Position numbers and translations under genes: made by a program
Notes under the pieces: generated by a model
Seen by the model: the letters and a program-made list of their open reading frames with translations, nothing else
Databases searched by the model: none
Told to the model about the DNA's origin: nothing
Shown here: in pieces, positions 37,840-47,007 of the stretch
Numbering within the stretch: position 1 is the stretch's first letter
Layout of the letters: every line of letters begins with the position of its first letter
Origin: Oceanicola sp. D3
Lineage (GTDB): Bacteria; Pseudomonadota; Alphaproteobacteria; Rhodobacterales; Rhodobacteraceae
Direction of reading: 5' to 3'
NCBI RefSeq assembly: GCF_006351965.1
Contig: NZ_CP040932.1
Location: 310,001 to 374,000 of the forward strand
Length of the DNA: 64,000 nucleotides

Positions 37840-38678
37840 GCTGGGGTTCCCTTTGGGCTTGGCTCAGTGATCGGGCGGGGTGGCTTGCTGCCGTGGCGAC
37901 CGATCGGAACCATCATCGGCTTTTGCGTTACCGGGTCTGGCGTGATGCGGGCGGTGAGTCCGAAGACATCGGCCACCATCTTTTCGGTGAGAATCGCTTC
38001 GGGTGGCCCGGCGGAGTGCACCCGGCCTGCGGCCACGGCGACCAGCGTATCGGCATAGCGGGCGGCGAGGTTGAGGTCATGCAGCACCATCACCACGGTG
38101 GTGCCGCGCGCGCGGTTCAGGTCGGTCAGCAGATCGAGCACTTCGACCTGATGGTTGATGTCGAGAAAGGTGGTTGGCTCATCGAGCAGGAGCACTTCGG
38201 TTTGCTGGGCGAGGGCCATGGCGATCCACACGCGCTGGCGTTGCCCGCCGGAGAGATCGTCGACGAAGCGGTCTGCGAGGGGGGCGATGCCCGTCATCTC
38301 CAGAGCCTCGGCGACGGCGGCCTCATCGGCTGCGGTCCAGCGGCCGAACAGGCCTTGGTGCGGGTGACGGCCTCGGCTGACGAGATCGAGCACGGTGATG
38401 CCCTCGGGTGCGATGGGGGATTGCGGCAACAGGCCGAGCCGCTGCGCAAGCCTGCGCGGCGGCACCGCATGAACCGGCTGCCCGTCGAGCAGCACCTCCC
38501 CGGCCTCGGGCTTGAGCAGGCGCGACATGGCGCGCAACAGGGTGGACTTGCCACAGGCGTTGGCCCCGACGATGGCGGTGATCTTGCCGCGCGGCAGAGC
38601 GAGGCTGAGGTCGTTCAGCACGGCCCCGGTGCCGTAGCCCGCGACCAAGCGATGGATGTTCAGGATAGCGTCACTCAC
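37836..38678 (-). CDS. Ferric-siderophore ABC importer ATPase (FepC type)
   Basis: A 280-residue ATPase: Walker A GANACGKST at residues 38-46, signature LSGGQRQR, Walker B LLLDEPTTFLD and H-loop VLHDLNLAARYAD, all in the FepC/FecE form. The C-terminus is proline-rich (KPPRPITEPSPKG). It overlaps the permease gene upstream and the SIP gene downstream by 4 bases each. Confidence 0.94.
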   Translation of the reverse strand: MSDAILNIHRLVAGYGTGAVLNDLSLALPRGKITAIVGANACGKSTLLRAMSRLLKPEAGEVLLDGQPVHAVPPRRLAQRLGLLPQSPIAPEGITVLDLVSRGRHPHQGLFGRWTAADEAAVAEALEMTGIAPLADRFVDDLSGGQRQRVWIAMALAQQTEVLLLDEPTTFLDINHQVEVLDLLTDLNRARGTTVVMVLHDLNLAARYADTLVAVAAGRVHSAGPPEAILTEKMVADVFGLTARITPDPVTQKPMMVPIGRHGSKPPRPITEPSPKGTPA

Positions 38679-39703
38679 AGGGCACCTCTTGAGCGATCTT
38701 CCCTGAGGATCAGGGCGATGAGGTAGGGCGCACCGAGCACGCCTGTGACGATGCCAACCGGGTAGCGGGCGGGCAGCAGCACCTGCCCTGCAAAATCGGC
38801 CAGCAGCACCAGCGCTGCCCCGGTGAGGGCGGCAGGCAGCAGCAGAGAGCCGCCATTGCGAGTCAGGCGGGTGGCGATTGGGCCGGAGAGAAAGGCGACG
38901 AAGGCGATTGGCCCTGTGGCGGCCGTGGCAAAGGCGACCAGCCCGACCCCGGCGCAGATGACGGTGAGCCGCGTGAGGCCAACGCCGACGCCGAGCCCTG
39001 CGGCCATGTCATCGCCCATGCGCAGGGTTTCAAGATTGCGCCGCACCGCGAGGAGTGCCCCGCCGAAGACCAGCAGGGCAAGCGCGAGCGGCAGCGCTTG
39101 GGAAAGCTGTGCGCCGTTGACCGAGCCGGTCATCCAGCGAAGGGCTTGTTGGAGTGACCAGCTTGGGGCCTGCGTCAGCACATAGGCGGTGAAACTTTGC
39201 AGCATGGCCGACACGCCGATGCCCACGAGGATCAGCCGCGCCCCCGCAGCGCCGCCCTTCCACGAGAGCAGGAAGATCAGCAGGGCCACCCCCAGCCCCG
39301 CTGCGACAGCGACGACTGCCACCAAGGTGCCGGATGCGGAGAGCATGACGATGCAGAACACGGCGGCTGCGCTGGCACCGGAGCTGATGCCGATGATATC
39401 GGGGCTGGCGAGCGGGTTGCGCAGGAGCGTTTGGAAGGCGACGCCCCCCATGCCGAAACACATGCCCGCCAGCACGGAGACCAGCACGCGCGGCCCGCGC
39501 AACACGTTGATTGTGAAGGCCTCGCTCCCGTCTGTGCTGCCGAGAAGCGTGTGGAGCACGGTCGACGGCGGGATGAAGGATTGCCCGGTTGTCAGGGTCA
39601 GCGCCGCAGCGCTGAGGACGAGGGCCAAGAGGGCCGCCAGCACCATGCGGCGGCGATTGTGCAGCCTGTGGCGCATCCGGGCGGTATCGGGGGCAAGGCT
39701 CAC
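38675..39703 (-). CDS. Ferric-siderophore ABC importer permease (FepG type)
   Basis: A 342-residue FecCD-family permease with about nine hydrophobic segments. GAPYLIALILREDR at the C-terminus and RNPLASPDIIGISSGASAAAV near the first third are family signatures. It pairs with the FepD-type protein encoded upstream to form the membrane channel. The start overlaps the fepD-like stop by ATGA. Confidence 0.93.
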   Translation of the reverse strand: MSLAPDTARMRHRLHNRRRMVLAALLALVLSAAALTLTTGQSFIPPSTVLHTLLGSTDGSEAFTINVLRGPRVLVSVLAGMCFGMGGVAFQTLLRNPLASPDIIGISSGASAAAVFCIVMLSASGTLVAVVAVAAGLGVALLIFLLSWKGGAAGARLILVGIGVSAMLQSFTAYVLTQAPSWSLQQALRWMTGSVNGAQLSQALPLALALLVFGGALLAVRRNLETLRMGDDMAAGLGVGVGLTRLTVICAGVGLVAFATAATGPIAFVAFLSGPIATRLTRNGGSLLLPAALTGAALVLLADFAGQVLLPARYPVGIVTGVLGAPYLIALILREDRSRGAL

Positions 39704-40710
39704 AGTGCTGCCACCCGTTTGCGCCGCACGATCCAGATAAACACCGGTGCGCCGATAAAGGCGGTGACGATGCCCACATCAAGCTCTGCCGGGCGCGCGA
39801 CAATCCGCCCGGCGACATCGGCGAGGAGCAGCAAGACGGCACCGCTGAGCGCGGAGGCGGGCAGGATCCAGCGGTAATCCACGCCGAGCAGCAGGCGGCA
39901 GAGATGCGGCACGACCAGGCCGACAAAGCCGATGGGTCCGCAGGCGGCTGTAGTGGCGCCACAGAGAATGACGGCGCCGAGCGCGGCCATCGCCCGCGCG
40001 CGCCATGCGGTTTCACCCAAGCCTGCTGCGGTGTCATCGCCGAGGGCGAGCAGGTTGAGCTTGCGCGCTGATACAAGCGAGAGGGCGGCCCCGAGAGCGA
40101 GGAAGGGCAGCAGCGGCGTGACCCTGTCCCATGTTGCGCCGCCGACACCGCCCACGAGCCAGGATTGCACCAGCCCGGCGATGTCCCCTCGGGGCAGGAC
40201 GACTGCGGTGGTCAGGGAGGTGAGTGCTGCTGTTAGCGCAGCCCCCGCGAGCGCCAGTTTGAGCGGGGTCGCCCCACCAGCGCCGAGGCTGGCGATGATA
40301 TAGACACCCGCGGCGGCGAGGCCTGCTCCGAGGGTGGCCGCGAGGATGTAGCCCTGCGGTGACCCGAGTCCAACGCTCGCCAGTGTGATCACCACGGCCA
40401 GTGCCGCGCCAGCGTTGACGCCCAGAATGCCCGGATCGGCCAGCGGATTGCGGGTGAGCCCCTGCATCCCCGCGCCCGCAAGCCCCAGCGCCGCCCCCGC
40501 AAGCGCGGCGAGCGCAGTGCGGGGCACGCGGCTTGCGACGGCCACTTCGCCCATGGTTTGCGGGGTGCCGATGAGCGCCGCCCTGAGATCGGCCAGCGAT
40601 GTTACCCGCGCACCGAAGGTGAGCGACGCCAAGGCCGCGAGCGCAAGCAGCGCCGCCAGAATGACAAACCACGCCGCTCTGCGGCTCTGATGGGGCCGGA
40701 TCGGGGGCAT
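39700..40710 (-). CDS. Ferric-siderophore ABC importer permease (FepD type)
   Basis: A 336-residue FecCD permease: GLTRNPLADPGILGVNAGAALAVV and the ending FIGAPVFIWIVRRKR are diagnostic. About nine membrane segments. Six bases separate its start from the binding-protein stop. Together with the FepG-type protein it makes a heterodimeric channel, as in enterobactin-type importers. Confidence 0.93.
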   Translation of the reverse strand: MPPIRPHQSRRAAWFVILAALLALAALASLTFGARVTSLADLRAALIGTPQTMGEVAVASRVPRTALAALAGAALGLAGAGMQGLTRNPLADPGILGVNAGAALAVVITLASVGLGSPQGYILAATLGAGLAAAGVYIIASLGAGGATPLKLALAGAALTAALTSLTTAVVLPRGDIAGLVQSWLVGGVGGATWDRVTPLLPFLALGAALSLVSARKLNLLALGDDTAAGLGETAWRARAMAALGAVILCGATTAACGPIGFVGLVVPHLCRLLLGVDYRWILPASALSGAVLLLLADVAGRIVARPAELDVGIVTAFIGAPVFIWIVRRKRVAAL

Positions 40711-40716
40711 GGGGCG

Positions 40717-41697
40717 CTACTCCGCCTTCTCGGCGGCGTCTGCGAGCATGCTCACGTAATCCTCGAGCACATATGGGATGGAGAGCGGCGAGGGGTGGGC
40801 GGCGGTGCCGAGCGGGTCATTTTGCAGCAAGACGATGGACCGGCGCGAGATTGCGGGGAGTTTGCTGGTGAGCATGTAGCTGCCAAGCCGGTCGATCAGC
40901 CCGCTGTTGCCGTAGGTGACGACGATATCGATGTCGTTCAGCAGGTCGATCTGCTCGGAACTGACCTCACCAGCAAAACGCCCGGTGGACGAGAGATCAT
41001 TGACCAGGGCCGGGGAGGTGAGGCCGAGATCGTGGAGGAAGGCGACGCGGGTGTCATTGTCGGTGTAGAACGGGATGCGGCTTAGGTCTGTCGGGTCGAG
41101 GTGGGTGGCGAAGATGGCGCTCTTGCCCGCCAAGATCGGATGGGCGGCAACCGCCTCGGCGATCCGGGCTTCCAGCTCGGCGATCAGCGCTTCGCCCTCC
41201 TCGGCCATGCCCATGCCGGCGCTGTTCATCCGGATCATCTCGCGCCAGGTCGTTGTCCACGGCATGTGGGGGTAGGCGATGGTGGGGGCGATCTGGCTCA
41301 GAATCCGGTAATCCTGCTCGGACAGCCCGGAATGGGCGGCGAGGATCACGTCTGGCTCGGTGGCCGCGACCGCCTCGAAGTCGATCCCGTCGCCCTCATC
41401 GAACAGAACCGGGCTCTCACCCCCCAGTTCCGCAAGTCTTTGGGCGACCCAGGGCAAGACACCATCGCCGTTGTCGTCGCCGAAGTTGGCCGCCGCCATG
41501 CCGACCGGCACCACGCCGAGGGCGATCGGAACCTCTTGGTTGGACCAGTTGACCGTGGCGACCCGCAGCGGCGGTTCTGGCACCACGGTGGTGCCATAGG
41601 CGTGCTCGATCTCAACCGGATAGACCGTTTGCGCCACCGCAGCGCTCGCAAGGCCGCATGCCAGCGCGAGGGTTGCGAGAAAGGTCTTGAGCGGCAT
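40717..41697 (-). CDS. Iron-siderophore periplasmic binding protein (FepB type)
   Basis: A 326-residue protein with a Sec signal (MPLKTFLATLALACGLASAAVAQ) and the class III binding-protein pattern: EHAYGTTVVPEPPLRVATVNW, then AATEPDVILAAHSGLSEQDY. The ATG at 41697 is preferred over an in-frame GTG or ATG upstream because a clear signal peptide and AGGAGAAGC ribosome site begin there. It delivers a ferric siderophore to the FepDGC-type importer. First gene of the minus-strand operon, divergent from the receptor gene. Confidence 0.9.
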   Translation of the reverse strand: MPLKTFLATLALACGLASAAVAQTVYPVEIEHAYGTTVVPEPPLRVATVNWSNQEVPIALGVVPVGMAAANFGDDNGDGVLPWVAQRLAELGGESPVLFDEGDGIDFEAVAATEPDVILAAHSGLSEQDYRILSQIAPTIAYPHMPWTTTWREMIRMNSAGMGMAEEGEALIAELEARIAEAVAAHPILAGKSAIFATHLDPTDLSRIPFYTDNDTRVAFLHDLGLTSPALVNDLSSTGRFAGEVSSEQIDLLNDIDIVVTYGNSGLIDRLGSYMLTSKLPAISRRSIVLLQNDPLGTAAHPSPLSIPYVLEDYVSMLADAAEKAE

Positions 41698-41999
41698 CGG
41701 GCTTCTCCTGTCACGTCCGGGCGATCCCCAGAGGCTGCGCTGCGCCCTGCGTAACGAAGCGCGGCGCGCCAATCACCCCCAATCCGCACTCTTTTAGTCA
41801 GAAACTGCCAAATACGACAGGAACCTCCAAGATCGAGGCTGAAAACACTGGTAGAGGCGCTGGAGCAGGTGGTGTGACCCCGGGGTTTTGCCGCCGCGCC
41901 GCCGCGCGCATTTCGGCGTGCCGCCTTCGCCGCCATCCGCTCCGCGGTCAGCCAGAAGTCATGACATATGGCCAAGATCAGAACAGGAGCCAGCCTGAC
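41698..41999. promoter_or_regulatory. Divergent promoter gap between importer and receptor; no clear iron box
   Basis: 302 bases between the FepB-type gene and the TonB receptor gene. It should hold both promoters. I looked for Fur-like, Irr (TTTAGAA-type) and RirA (TGA-N9-TCA) sites and found no convincing copy. TTTTAGTCAGAAACTG at about 41791 only partly resembles an Irr element. AGGAG at 41985-41989 is the receptor ribosome site. Confidence 0.4.
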
Positions 42000-44135
42000 G
42001 TGAACGATCCTCTCCCCCCGCGCCGGCCAGTCCGGTTTTTATCCACCTGCGCCAGTGCTGCGCTGCTCACGGCTGCGGCCCCAAGCTTTGCGCAGGAGGG
42101 TGGCCCGGTTTACGAGTTGAGCACGATCTTCATTGAAAGCGCCGGGCCGGGTGATGCCGACAGTGAAACCACCGTTGCCAGCCAGATCAGCAGCGGATCG
42201 GGCCTGCCGAGCGACATATTGGACAGTTCGGCCTCGGTTTCTGTTGTTACCTCGGCGGAGATCGAGCGGCGCGGTGCGCGCACGACCGAACAGGTGCTGC
42301 AATATAGCGCGGGGGTGACGACTGACTTTTATGGCCGTGACGACCGCTATGATTTTTTCAAGATCCGGGGCTACGACGCGACCACCTACCGCGACGGGAT
42401 GCTCATTGGCGATGCTTTCGGGGGCGTGCGTGAAGAGCCCTTTGCCTTTGACCGGGTGGAGGTGCTGAAGGGCGCAAACTCCACGGCCTTCGGCCTCGCG
42501 GACCCGGGCGGCGCGGTGAATTTCATCACCAAGAACCCGACCGGCGAGCGCCTGCGCGAGGTTTACGGCACATATGGCTCCTTCAACCGCAAGGAGCTGG
42601 GCTTCGACATGGGGGACAGCTTCGGGGAGGGCAGCCCGTTTTCGTGGCGTGTGACCGGCAAGATCAAGGATGCGGAGGCGGAGACCGACGAGTCCAACGA
42701 CGACGAGAGCTTTTTCATGGCTGGTCTGGCATGGCGTCCGAGTGATGCGACGACGGTGAGCGTGGTTTACGACAAGCTCTATCGCGACGGTTATCCCAAC
42801 TCCTCCGGCTACCCGGCGGATGGGCGGGACTATGCGCGGGATCTCTTTTTGGGTGAGCCTGACTTCAACTATCTCGACACCGACCGCGATACGCTGACGC
42901 TGAAGGTCGAGCATGATTTTGGCAATGGCCTGAGCTTTGGCTCGACCGCGCGCTACACCAAGGGCACTGGCGGGTTTGGATATGTCTTTTTGGGCAGCGC
43001 CGACCTGAACGACCCGTCCCTTACACAGCGGTTCTACTTTGCCAACGAGGCGGAGTTTGAGAACTTTGTCGTGGATGCGCATCTGCTTTACGAGGCCGGC
43101 TTTGGCGCTGTTCACAGCCGCACCATGGCCGGGGTGGAATACCGCGATAACCATCGCAGCAACACGCTGTGGTACACCCCTGCCAGTTCGATTGACCCGG
43201 ATGATCCGGTGTACTCGGGCGGATTGGATCTTGGCAGCACCGCGCCCTACCAGAGCAACACCAACGACGTGAATGTGACCTCGCTTTACCTTCAGCAGGA
43301 ACTCAGCTGGGATCGGGTGATTGCGCAGGTGGGGCTGCGGCACGACTGGATTGACCAGACCTTCCGCTGCCATGCGAACGCCTTTGGGGCCTGCCCCGAT
43401 CTGGTGGAAGGCGCCTTTGATGAGACCACGCTGCGCGCAGGGCTGACATACAAGATCACGCCCGAGCTCTCTGTTTACGGCAGCTATGCGGAGTCGGTCG
43501 TGCCTGCGAGCTTTTCGGATGCCAATGGCTTTGACCTCGAACCGGAGCGCGGGAAGCAATACGAGATTGGCCTGAAATATCGCCCCGAGACCATGCGGGC
43601 GCTGTTCACCGCCTCGGTTTTCGAGCTGACCAAGTACAACCAAACCGTCACGGACCCGGACTCGCTTTTGGCCGAGCCGGTGGGAGAATCGCGGGTGCGT
43701 GGGCTGGAGCTTGAAGCCAAGGCGGAGGTGAACGACCAGCTCTCTTTCACTGCGGCCTACACCTATCTGGAAACCGAGATCATCCAGTCGGACAACGGGG
43801 CGAACAACGGCAATGAACTTCCCCATACGCCGAAGAACCAGGCCTCTGTTTGGGTGAACTACCTTGTGCCGGGCGCGGGCCGTCGTGGTGACCTCGATCT
43901 GGGGCTGGGCGCGCGCTACACGGGTGAATATTGGACCTCGACTGCCAATACCGATCAGATTGACGCGGCTTGGATCTTTGATGCCTCGGTGGGCTACGAG
44001 ATTGCCGACAACACTGATTTGCGCCTGACGGTGGCCAACCTGTTTGACGAGCAGCATGTGGCGCAAAAGGGCTTCTCATCGAACTATTACAACCCTGGTC
44101 GCGAGATCAATCTGACGCTGAACCACAGCTGGTGA
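42000..44135 (+). CDS. TonB-dependent siderophore receptor
   Basis: About 711 residues from the GTG at 42000 (signal RFLSTCASAALLTAAAPSFAQ). A TonB-box-like YELSTIFIES follows the cleavage site. The plug domain shows SVVTSAEIERRGARTTEQVLQ and FKIRGYDATTYRDGM; the barrel ends in LTLNHSW, the terminal aromatic typical of outer-membrane beta-barrels. The GTG is chosen for AGGAG 11 bases upstream; an ATG at 41961 is the main alternative. It imports a ferric siderophore across the outer membrane. No biosynthesis genes are nearby, so the ligand is probably a siderophore made by others. Confidence 0.92.
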   Translation: MNDPLPPRRPVRFLSTCASAALLTAAAPSFAQEGGPVYELSTIFIESAGPGDADSETTVASQISSGSGLPSDILDSSASVSVVTSAEIERRGARTTEQVLQYSAGVTTDFYGRDDRYDFFKIRGYDATTYRDGMLIGDAFGGVREEPFAFDRVEVLKGANSTAFGLADPGGAVNFITKNPTGERLREVYGTYGSFNRKELGFDMGDSFGEGSPFSWRVTGKIKDAEAETDESNDDESFFMAGLAWRPSDATTVSVVYDKLYRDGYPNSSGYPADGRDYARDLFLGEPDFNYLDTDRDTLTLKVEHDFGNGLSFGSTARYTKGTGGFGYVFLGSADLNDPSLTQRFYFANEAEFENFVVDAHLLYEAGFGAVHSRTMAGVEYRDNHRSNTLWYTPASSIDPDDPVYSGGLDLGSTAPYQSNTNDVNVTSLYLQQELSWDRVIAQVGLRHDWIDQTFRCHANAFGACPDLVEGAFDETTLRAGLTYKITPELSVYGSYAESVVPASFSDANGFDLEPERGKQYEIGLKYRPETMRALFTASVFELTKYNQTVTDPDSLLAEPVGESRVRGLELEAKAEVNDQLSFTAAYTYLETEIIQSDNGANNGNELPHTPKNQASVWVNYLVPGAGRRGDLDLGLGARYTGEYWTSTANTDQIDAAWIFDASVGYEIADNTDLRLTVANLFDEQHVAQKGFSSNYYNPGREINLTLNHSW

Positions 44136-44178
44136 GGCAAGACCACGGTGCTCGCTCCCGCTTGGAGCGGGCACGCCG

Positions 44179-45078
44179 CTAGCCGCGCGTTTTGGCGGCT
44201 CGCCTCCATGCGGAGGGCGTTGTGCCCTCGCACCGGCGGAACACGCGCGTCAGGTGGCCTTGGTCAGAAAAGTCGTGGCGCAGGGCGATTTCTGCGATTG
44301 TCAGATCGTCCATCAGCAGGCTCTCCTTCACCATCGAAATGCGCAGCTCCTGTTGCCACTGGAGAGGCGTTTTGCCGGTGGTTTTCTTGAAGGCATGACA
44401 GAACCAGCCCTCTGACAGACCCACGGCCTGACTCAGCTCAAGATTTGTCATCCGTCGTTTCTGCTCGCCGATCAGCTTGCGAAGCCGGTGCATTTGGCTT
44501 GGCGTCAGGCCGCCTTGCGCGCTGGGCTGCAGGTGAGCCTGCTGCGGTGGGTCGATCAGCCCGGTGATCAGGGCGATTGCGAGGCTTTCTGCAAAGCGCG
44601 GCCCCCGGCTGGGCGCGCCGATTTCGGAGGCAAGCGTGGTGGCGATGGTGGCCAAGGCGCCGACGTCCTGCAGCTCCACAGGCTGCCTCAACGCCTCCTC
44701 GGCTGTGGCCTCCCCCATCATCGGAGTGAGCCTTTCCAGCAGCCAGTCTCGGCGCAGGTGGAGATCGAGATGCGAGAACTCGTGCCGCGCTTTGAATTGC
44801 GTCCATATCGGGATGCCGGATGGCACGAAGAGCGCGCGCAGCATCGGCCGCCAGCCCGGGCTCGCCGCCGCCTTCTGCTCCGACATGGCGATGCAGTGCG
44901 AGACCTCGTTGAAGAAGAGCATGATTCGTGGATCAGGGGAGCGGTAATAGCCCCGTGCTCCGGCCTCTCCGCGCGCCTCCCAATGCACCGCGCACATCCC
45001 GTCAAAGGAGCGCCAACGGACCGGTGCGGTGCTGTGGATGCCGTCGGTTTGACACGTCATTGAGTGCATGAAGCCCAC
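44179..45078 (-). CDS. AraC-family transcriptional regulator
   Basis: A 299-residue regulator with an unassigned N-terminal domain (1-190) and a C-terminal double helix-turn-helix: TNLELSQAVGLSEGWFCHAFKK and LTIAEIALRHDFSDQGHLTRVFRRCEG, ending TPSAWRRAAK. AraC regulators beside TonB receptors often respond to the siderophore and activate its uptake genes. It is convergent with the receptor gene, 43 bases apart. Confidence 0.9.
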   Translation of the reverse strand: MGFMHSMTCQTDGIHSTAPVRWRSFDGMCAVHWEARGEAGARGYYRSPDPRIMLFFNEVSHCIAMSEQKAAASPGWRPMLRALFVPSGIPIWTQFKARHEFSHLDLHLRRDWLLERLTPMMGEATAEEALRQPVELQDVGALATIATTLASEIGAPSRGPRFAESLAIALITGLIDPPQQAHLQPSAQGGLTPSQMHRLRKLIGEQKRRMTNLELSQAVGLSEGWFCHAFKKTTGKTPLQWQQELRISMVKESLLMDDLTIAEIALRHDFSDQGHLTRVFRRCEGTTPSAWRRAAKTRG

Positions 45079-45317
45079 AGCGGATCCTCAGGAATAGTGT
45101 TCATGATGGGTTTTGGCTGGCAGCGTCGGATAGCGCTGCGGGCGCGGCAGGGACAGGCGCATTAGGCGCTTTACCTGCCGGGCGCGATGTTAGAGTGGGG
45201 CTCATGGGCCTGCAAGTGCAACAGCCGGGTATGGCCCGGGGCTGGGTTGGGGTGCACGTCAGGCGATGCGGTTTGCCTTCGTCAAAGGCGCCGGTTGGGC
45301 TTGTTAAGGGGCCAATC

Positions 45318-46043
45318 TCAGCCGGTCATGAACCGCTGGGCCATGACGGCCTCTTGCCCTTCCATCAACTCCCGCGCGGTGGCCATGTGGTTGGACATGA
45401 TCGTGCGGGCCTCGTCGGCCTTTCCTTCGCGCAGGGCGGTGACGAGGCGGGACTGGAAATCACGCCCCTTCTGCCAGAGCTCGATATTGGGCGGCGCATA
45501 GAGCTCGCGGTAGACCGTGAGGTCGGACAGGAGGGCGATCATGAAGTCGATGCAGAAACTCAGGAGCGGGTTGGGCGACTGGCCGGCGAGGATGGCGTGG
45601 AAACGGAGCGAGGCAATGTGCTGCTCGCGCTCCTCTTCGATCGACTTGGATGGCTCGGAATAGGTGGCGATGTTTGCTTCCAGCTCGGCCAGCGCTTCTT
45701 CAGAAAGGGTGCCTGCCAGTGAGGCAGCAAGCTCGGGCTCCAAAGCCTGACGGAGCTGGTAGATGTCGGCGATGGTGAGATCTTTGAAGTAGAAGTAGTT
45801 GCCCAAGAGCGCCCGCGCCCGCTCGCGGCTGACTTCGTGAACAAACACGCCGCCGCCGGGGCCGGTGCGGGTTTTGACGAGGCCCTGCGCCTCGAGTATC
45901 CGCATGGCCTCGCGGATCGTGCCCTTGGCCATGCCGAAGCGCTCGATCAGCTCGGCCTCGGCGGGCAGACGATCACCGGATTTCAGGCCGTGCTCGACGA
46001 CCCAGGACTTGATCGCCTCGGCGACTTGAACAGGGCGGCTCAT
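45318..46043 (-). CDS. GntR-family regulator, FadR subfamily
   Basis: A 241-residue regulator. The winged helix occupies residues 1-70 (DRLPAEAELIERFGMAKGTIREAMRILEAQGLVKTRTGPGGGVFV in family order) and an FCD ligand-binding domain follows (80-225, with RLVTALREGKADEARTIMSNHM). The ATG at 46043 is 7 bases after the OppF-type stop, so the regulator is the last gene of the peptide-importer operon. It is the natural candidate to bind the palindromes at 51741-51784. The frame stays open upstream, inside the ATPase gene, but without family similarity. Confidence 0.9.
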   Translation of the reverse strand: MSRPVQVAEAIKSWVVEHGLKSGDRLPAEAELIERFGMAKGTIREAMRILEAQGLVKTRTGPGGGVFVHEVSRERARALLGNYFYFKDLTIADIYQLRQALEPELAASLAGTLSEEALAELEANIATYSEPSKSIEEEREQHIASLRFHAILAGQSPNPLLSFCIDFMIALLSDLTVYRELYAPPNIELWQKGRDFQSRLVTALREGKADEARTIMSNHMATARELMEGQEAVMAQRFMTG

Positions 46044-46050
46044 GCGACCG

Positions 46051-47007
46051 TCAGAGGGGATGGAAACAGGCGGCAAATTGATTTTCTCCCATGGCCACCA
46101 GGGGCGGCTCTTTTTTGCGGCATTCGTCGGTGACCCGCGGGCAGCGCCCTGCAAAGGGGCATCCGGGGGGCGGGTTGAGCGGGTCGGGCAACTCGGCGGC
46201 GGCGCTTTCGGGCGCGGTGAGCGGGCGACCCACCACCGGGGCGGAACTGGCGAGCAGCTTTGTATAGGGGTGTTTGGGCGTGCGGAAGACATCTTCGGCG
46301 CGGCCAATCTCCACCACCGAGCCGAAGTAGAGCACCATGATCCTGTCGGAGACAGCCTCCACAACGGCGAGGTCGTGGCTGATGAACAGGTAGGTAAGGC
46401 CGAACTCGGCCTTGAGGCGGGCCATCAGGTTGAGGACTTGGGCTTGCACAGAGACGTCCAGCGCCGAGACCGGCTCATCGAGGATGATGATCTCGGGCGA
46501 GGCGGCAAGGGCGCGGGCGATGCCGATGCGCTGGGCCTGACCGCCGGAAAACTCGTGCGGGTAGCGGGTGAGGAACTCCTCGCGCAGGTTCACGGAGGCG
46601 AAGATTTCGGAGATGCGAGCATCGCGCTGGGGTTTGTCCATGCCGTGGAGCAGCTTGAGGGGGGCTTCCATGATTTGGCGAATGGTTTTGCGCGGGTTTA
46701 GGGACGAAATCGGGTCTTGGAACATGTACTGGATCAGCCGCCCGAAAGCCGCCGGGTCGGCGTTGTCGAGGGCCTTTCCGGCGATTTCGATGGTGCCGGT
46801 GGTGGGCTCCAGCAGGCCGACGAGCATGCGGGCGAAGGTGGACTTGCCGCAGCCGCTCTCTCCGACAATGCCAAGGGTTTCGCCCTCGGGCACCTCGAAG
46901 GATACGGGACGCACCGCGCGGACCCCGGCCTTGGGCTTGGAAAACAGGCCGCCGCCGATGGGGAAGGTTTTGGAGAGGTTGTCGACCTTGAGGGCGAGTT
47001 TGGTCAT
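46051..47007 (-). CDS. Peptide ABC importer ATPase (DppF/OppF type)
   Basis: A 318-residue ATPase: GESGCGKSTFARMLVG, MFQDPISSLNPRKTI, the signature FSGGQAQRIGIARAL, and the oligopeptide C-terminal cysteine cluster (PGCPFAGRCPRVTDECRKKEP) that can bind an iron-sulfur centre. It partners the ATPase half of the preceding fusion protein and overlaps it by ATGA. Confidence 0.93.
   Translation of the reverse strand: MTKLALKVDNLSKTFPIGGGLFSKPKAGVRAVRPVSFEVPEGETLGIVGESGCGKSTFARMLVGLLEPTTGTIEIAGKALDNADPAAFGRLIQYMFQDPISSLNPRKTIRQIMEAPLKLLHGMDKPQRDARISEIFASVNLREEFLTRYPHEFSGGQAQRIGIARALAASPEIIILDEPVSALDVSVQAQVLNLMARLKAEFGLTYLFISHDLAVVEAVSDRIMVLYFGSVVEIGRAEDVFRTPKHPYTKLLASSAPVVGRPLTAPESAAAELPDPLNPPPGCPFAGRCPRVTDECRKKEPPLVAMGENQFAACFHPL

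Noticed and set aside
42039-44066. Long minus-strand open frame (675 codons) opposite the TonB receptor gene
   Set aside because: It is the mirror of a well-supported receptor gene in GC-rich codon use and shows no family motif. Similar mirrors occur opposite ahcY, hemY, DUF2126, the importer genes and others.
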